Source: Variovorax sp. 54 (lineage in GTDB: Bacteria > Pseudomonadota > Gammaproteobacteria > Burkholderiales > Burkholderiaceae_C). Taken from it: DNA of 64,000 nucleotides. The DNA is taken from contig NZ_PEFF01000001.1 of NCBI RefSeq assembly GCF_002754375.1, positions 186,001-250,000 of the forward strand. Direction: 5' to 3'. This document shows positions 62,110 through 64,000 of this stretch, one piece after another. Below the pieces are notes generated by a model. It searched no databases. It was not told the DNA's origin and saw only the letters and a program-made list of their open reading frames with translations. The position numbers were made by a program, and so were the translations under genes. Numbering within the stretch: position 1 is the stretch's first letter; each line of letters opens with the position of its first letter.

Positions 62110-63072
62110 TCAGGCCCCGGGGTTGAACAGCGCCACGTTCAGCGCATTGATTTTTCTGGGCAGCAGCTTCTCGGCGAAGAAGGCATCGGCGATGCGCTGC
62201 TGTTCGGCCAGGCCGCCGGCCGCCACGGGCCGCACCGCGTAGCTTCGGCGGCTGTTGGCCTGTTCGATGGTCGGGGCGTCGAGCCCCCACACGGGCGCGA
62301 GCAAGGCGGCCGCTTCCTTCGGGTTCTGCTTGACCCACTTGCCGGTTTTTTCCAACTCGGCGTAGACCACGCGCAGCACGTCGGGCCGCGCCTTCGCGAA
62401 CTTGGTGCTTGCCAGGTAGTAGCGCTGGTACGACGCGATGCCCGTGCCGTCGGCCAGGATGCGCACCTTCGACTGGCGCTGAGCCGCCGCCAGGAACGGG
62501 TCCCACACGACCCAGGCGTCGATGGCGCCTTTCTCGAAGGCAGCACGGCCGTCCGCGGGCGTGAGGTACGCAGGCTCGATGTCCTTGAGCGACAGGCCGG
62601 CCTTCTCCAGTGCGGCGATCAGCAGGTAGTGCGCGCCAGCCGCCTTCGCGAAGCCGACCTTCTTGCCCTTGAGATCGGCGACGGTCTTGAGCGGTGAATC
62701 GTCGCGCACGACGATGGCCTGCGCGGCGGGCGATGGTGCCTCCTGCGCCAGAAAGGTCAGGTCGGCGCCCGCGGCCTGTGCGAACACGGGCACGGTGTCG
62801 GCCACGTCGGCGCTGATGTCGAGGTTGTCGAGGTTCAGCGCCTCCAAGAGCGGCAGGCCGCTGGTGAACTCGTGCCAGCTCAGCGTCACGTTGAGCGGCG
62901 CGAGATGCTTCTCGAGCGTGCCTTGCACCTTCAGCAGCGCAATCAGCGTGGACGACTTCTGATAGCCGAGCCGCACGGTGGCGGGGCGTTGCTGCTGCGC
63001 CAGCACGGCACCGGCGCTGAGCGCACCCAGCGTCGCAATGACGGTGCGGCGATTGATGAGGAGGTGGTTCAT
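62110..63072 (-). CDS. ssuA: Aliphatic sulfonate-binding protein SsuA
   Basis: The periplasmic receptor of the importer, 320 residues with a twin-arginine-like signal ([21 protein letters not shown]). [20 protein letters not shown] and [20 protein letters not shown] are SsuA segments, then [20 protein letters not shown]. Unlike E. coli, ssuA lies between ssuC and ssuB here. A second SsuA-like receptor is at 46-47 kb. Confidence 0.95.
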   Translation of the reverse strand: MNHLLINRRTVIATLGALSAGAVLAQQQRPATVRLGYQKSSTLIALLKVQGTLEKHLAPLNVTLSWHEFTSGLPLLEALNLDNLDISADVADTVPVFAQAAGADLTFLAQEAPSPAAQAIVVRDDSPLKTVADLKGKKVGFAKAAGAHYLLIAALEKAGLSLKDIEPAYLTPADGRAAFEKGAIDAWVVWDPFLAAAQRQSKVRILADGTGIASYQRYYLASTKFAKARPDVLRVVYAELEKTGKWVKQNPKEAAALLAPVWGLDAPTIEQANSRRSYAVRPVAAGGLAEQQRIADAFFAEKLLPRKINALNVALFNPGA

Positions 63073-63083
63073 GTGCCCTGCCC

Positions 63084-63944
63084 TCACTTCGCCGACTTCT
63101 TCTGGTAGCCGGGGTGCCAGCGCAGCCACCACTGCTCCAGACCTCGTGCGAACAGGTCGGCCAGCTTGCCGAGCAGCGCGTACAGCAGGATGCCCACGAG
63201 CACGATGTCGGTCTGCAGGAACTCGCGGGCGTTCATCGTGAGGTAGCCGATGCCGGCCTGCGCCGAGATGGTCTCGGCCACGATGAGGATCACCCACATC
63301 AGGCCCAGCGAGAAGCGCAGGCCCACGAGGATCGACGACAGCGCGCCCGGCAGGATCACCTCGCGGTACAGCTGCCAGCGCGACAAGCCGTAGGTGCGCC
63401 CCATCTCGATGAGCTGCGGGTCGACGTTGCGGATGCCGTGGAAGGTGTTCAGGTAGATCGGGAAGAACACCGACACCGAGATCAGGAACAGCTTGGCCGA
63501 TTCGTCGATGCCAAACCACAGGATCACGAGCGGAATCAGCGCCAGCGCCGGGATGTTGCGCACCATCTGGATGGTGGAGTCGAGCAGCGTCTCGAAGAAC
63601 TTCACCGAGCCGGTCAGCAGGCCCAGCGCCAGCCCCGCACCGCCGCCGATGGCGAGCCCCGCGAGCGCACGGCCCGCGCTCACCTTCACGTGCGTCCAGA
63701 GCTCGCCGGACACGGTGAGCGCCCACGCGGCCTTGACCACGTCGACCGGCGCCGGCAGCACGCGCGTCGAGAGCCAGCCCAGTGACGAGGCGATCTGCCA
63801 GACGACGATCAGCCCCACGGGCACCAGCCACGGGATGAGCCGCTTCGCGACGTTGAGGCCGAAGCCTCGCAGCGCGCTGCCTGCGTCCCCTGCGGTGTTC
63901 GATGCCGGCGCCACCGCCGGCAGTTCCTGTACTTGTTCGGTCAT
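63084..63944 (-). CDS. ssuC: Aliphatic sulfonate ABC transporter permease SsuC
   Basis: A 286-residue inner-membrane permease with about six helices. It begins a membrane region at LIPWLVPVGLIVVWQIASSL; the coupling segment is LIEMGRTYGLSRWQLYREVI followed by LPGALSSILVGLRFSLGLMW, diagnostic of SsuC/TauC. The end is Trp-rich (EQWWLRWHPGYQKK). It lies eight bases after ssuD. Confidence 0.95.
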   Translation of the reverse strand: MTEQVQELPAVAPASNTAGDAGSALRGFGLNVAKRLIPWLVPVGLIVVWQIASSLGWLSTRVLPAPVDVVKAAWALTVSGELWTHVKVSAGRALAGLAIGGGAGLALGLLTGSVKFFETLLDSTIQMVRNIPALALIPLVILWFGIDESAKLFLISVSVFFPIYLNTFHGIRNVDPQLIEMGRTYGLSRWQLYREVILPGALSSILVGLRFSLGLMWVILIVAETISAQAGIGYLTMNAREFLQTDIVLVGILLYALLGKLADLFARGLEQWWLRWHPGYQKKSAK

Positions 63945-63952
63945 GCGTGTCC

Positions 63953-64000
63953 TCAGCTTTGCGAGACGAGTCGGGAAGGCGCATCGAGGTTGGCGACGAT
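63953..64000 (-). CDS. ssuD: 3' end of probable alkanesulfonate monooxygenase SsuD
   Basis: The last 15 codons of a leftward gene enter the window, reading IVANLDAPSRLVSQS then stop. The IVAN...P-S tail is typical of the C-terminus of FMNH2-dependent alkanesulfonate monooxygenase, which releases sulfite from sulfonates, and the following ssuC-ssuA-ssuB genes make this the expected gene. Too short for certainty. Confidence 0.6.
   Translation of the reverse strand: MVANLDAPSRLVSQS

Overview
The window is a GC-rich chromosomal segment of a beta-proteobacterium in the Burkholderiales, most like Comamonadaceae and probably Variovorax or a close relative. This rests on the family content: Bug/TctC receptors, a neisserial-type porin, a large ssu/cys sulfur-uptake complement, a rng-maf-rlmH-rsfS-nadD-hemF-purD-yebC housekeeping run, and several types of GC-rich intergenic palindromic repeats. 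No search could be run, so the genus is inferred.

Layout. 0-5.7 kb: the edge of a type III secretion locus in two divergent units, sctV-sctS-sctC (leftward, sctC cut by the window) and sctQ-sctR (rightward). 5.7-14 kb: a decayed DUF4440-type fragment, then a leftward catabolic-looking operon (two-subunit ThDP decarboxylase, GMC oxidoreductase, sulfatase, Bug receptor, porin) facing a divergent Crp/Fnr regulator across a perfect palindrome. 14-26.7 kb: core genes, with tRNA-Lys, tcdA, tolB-pal-cpoB (without tolQRA), msbA, and the overlapping housekeeping operon. 26.8-30.2 kb: methyltransferase, FkbO/XanB2-type chorismatase, PlsC-type acyltransferase and GT2, resembling part of an aryl-polyene/xanthomonadin set. 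30.4-35 kb: macA-macB-outer membrane factor efflux operon. 35-41 kb: one leftward sulfur operon, 1-Cys peroxiredoxin, small serine hydrolase, sbp, cysT, cysW, cysA, dsbB, with a terminator-like hairpin at the sbp/cysT junction. 41-50 kb: LysR/azoR pair, FMN reductase, a polar amino-acid ABC uptake set without its ATPase, then an SsuA-like receptor, N-methyltryptophan oxidase-like flavoenzyme, ketopantoate-reductase-like protein and Asp/Glu-racemase-fold protein. 50-54 kb: a YjjJ/HipA-like kinase, a flavin halogenase-like protein and a secreted alpha/beta hydrolase.

54-58.7 kb is the most striking locus: a family 2A encapsulin nanocompartment operon. It reads leftward from rhodanese through serine O-acetyltransferase and a small Xre regulator to the encapsulin shell and a cysteine desulfurase cargo. 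The cargo carries a disordered, Pro/Ala-rich N-terminal extension of about 247 residues. Family 2A shells of this type are known to package a cysteine desulfurase through such an extension and to act in sulfur storage. Here a REP-like repeat doublet is inserted in frame in that extension and is translated.

59-64 kb holds a molbindin, a RutE-like nitroreductase, O-acetylhomoserine sulfhydrylase (metY) and the ssuB-ssuA-ssuC-(ssuD) sulfonate operon. The genes suggest a sulfur economy spread across the window: sulfate and sulfonate import, sulfatase release, O-acetylserine and O-acetylhomoserine routes, and an encapsulated desulfurase that could hold sulfane sulfur.
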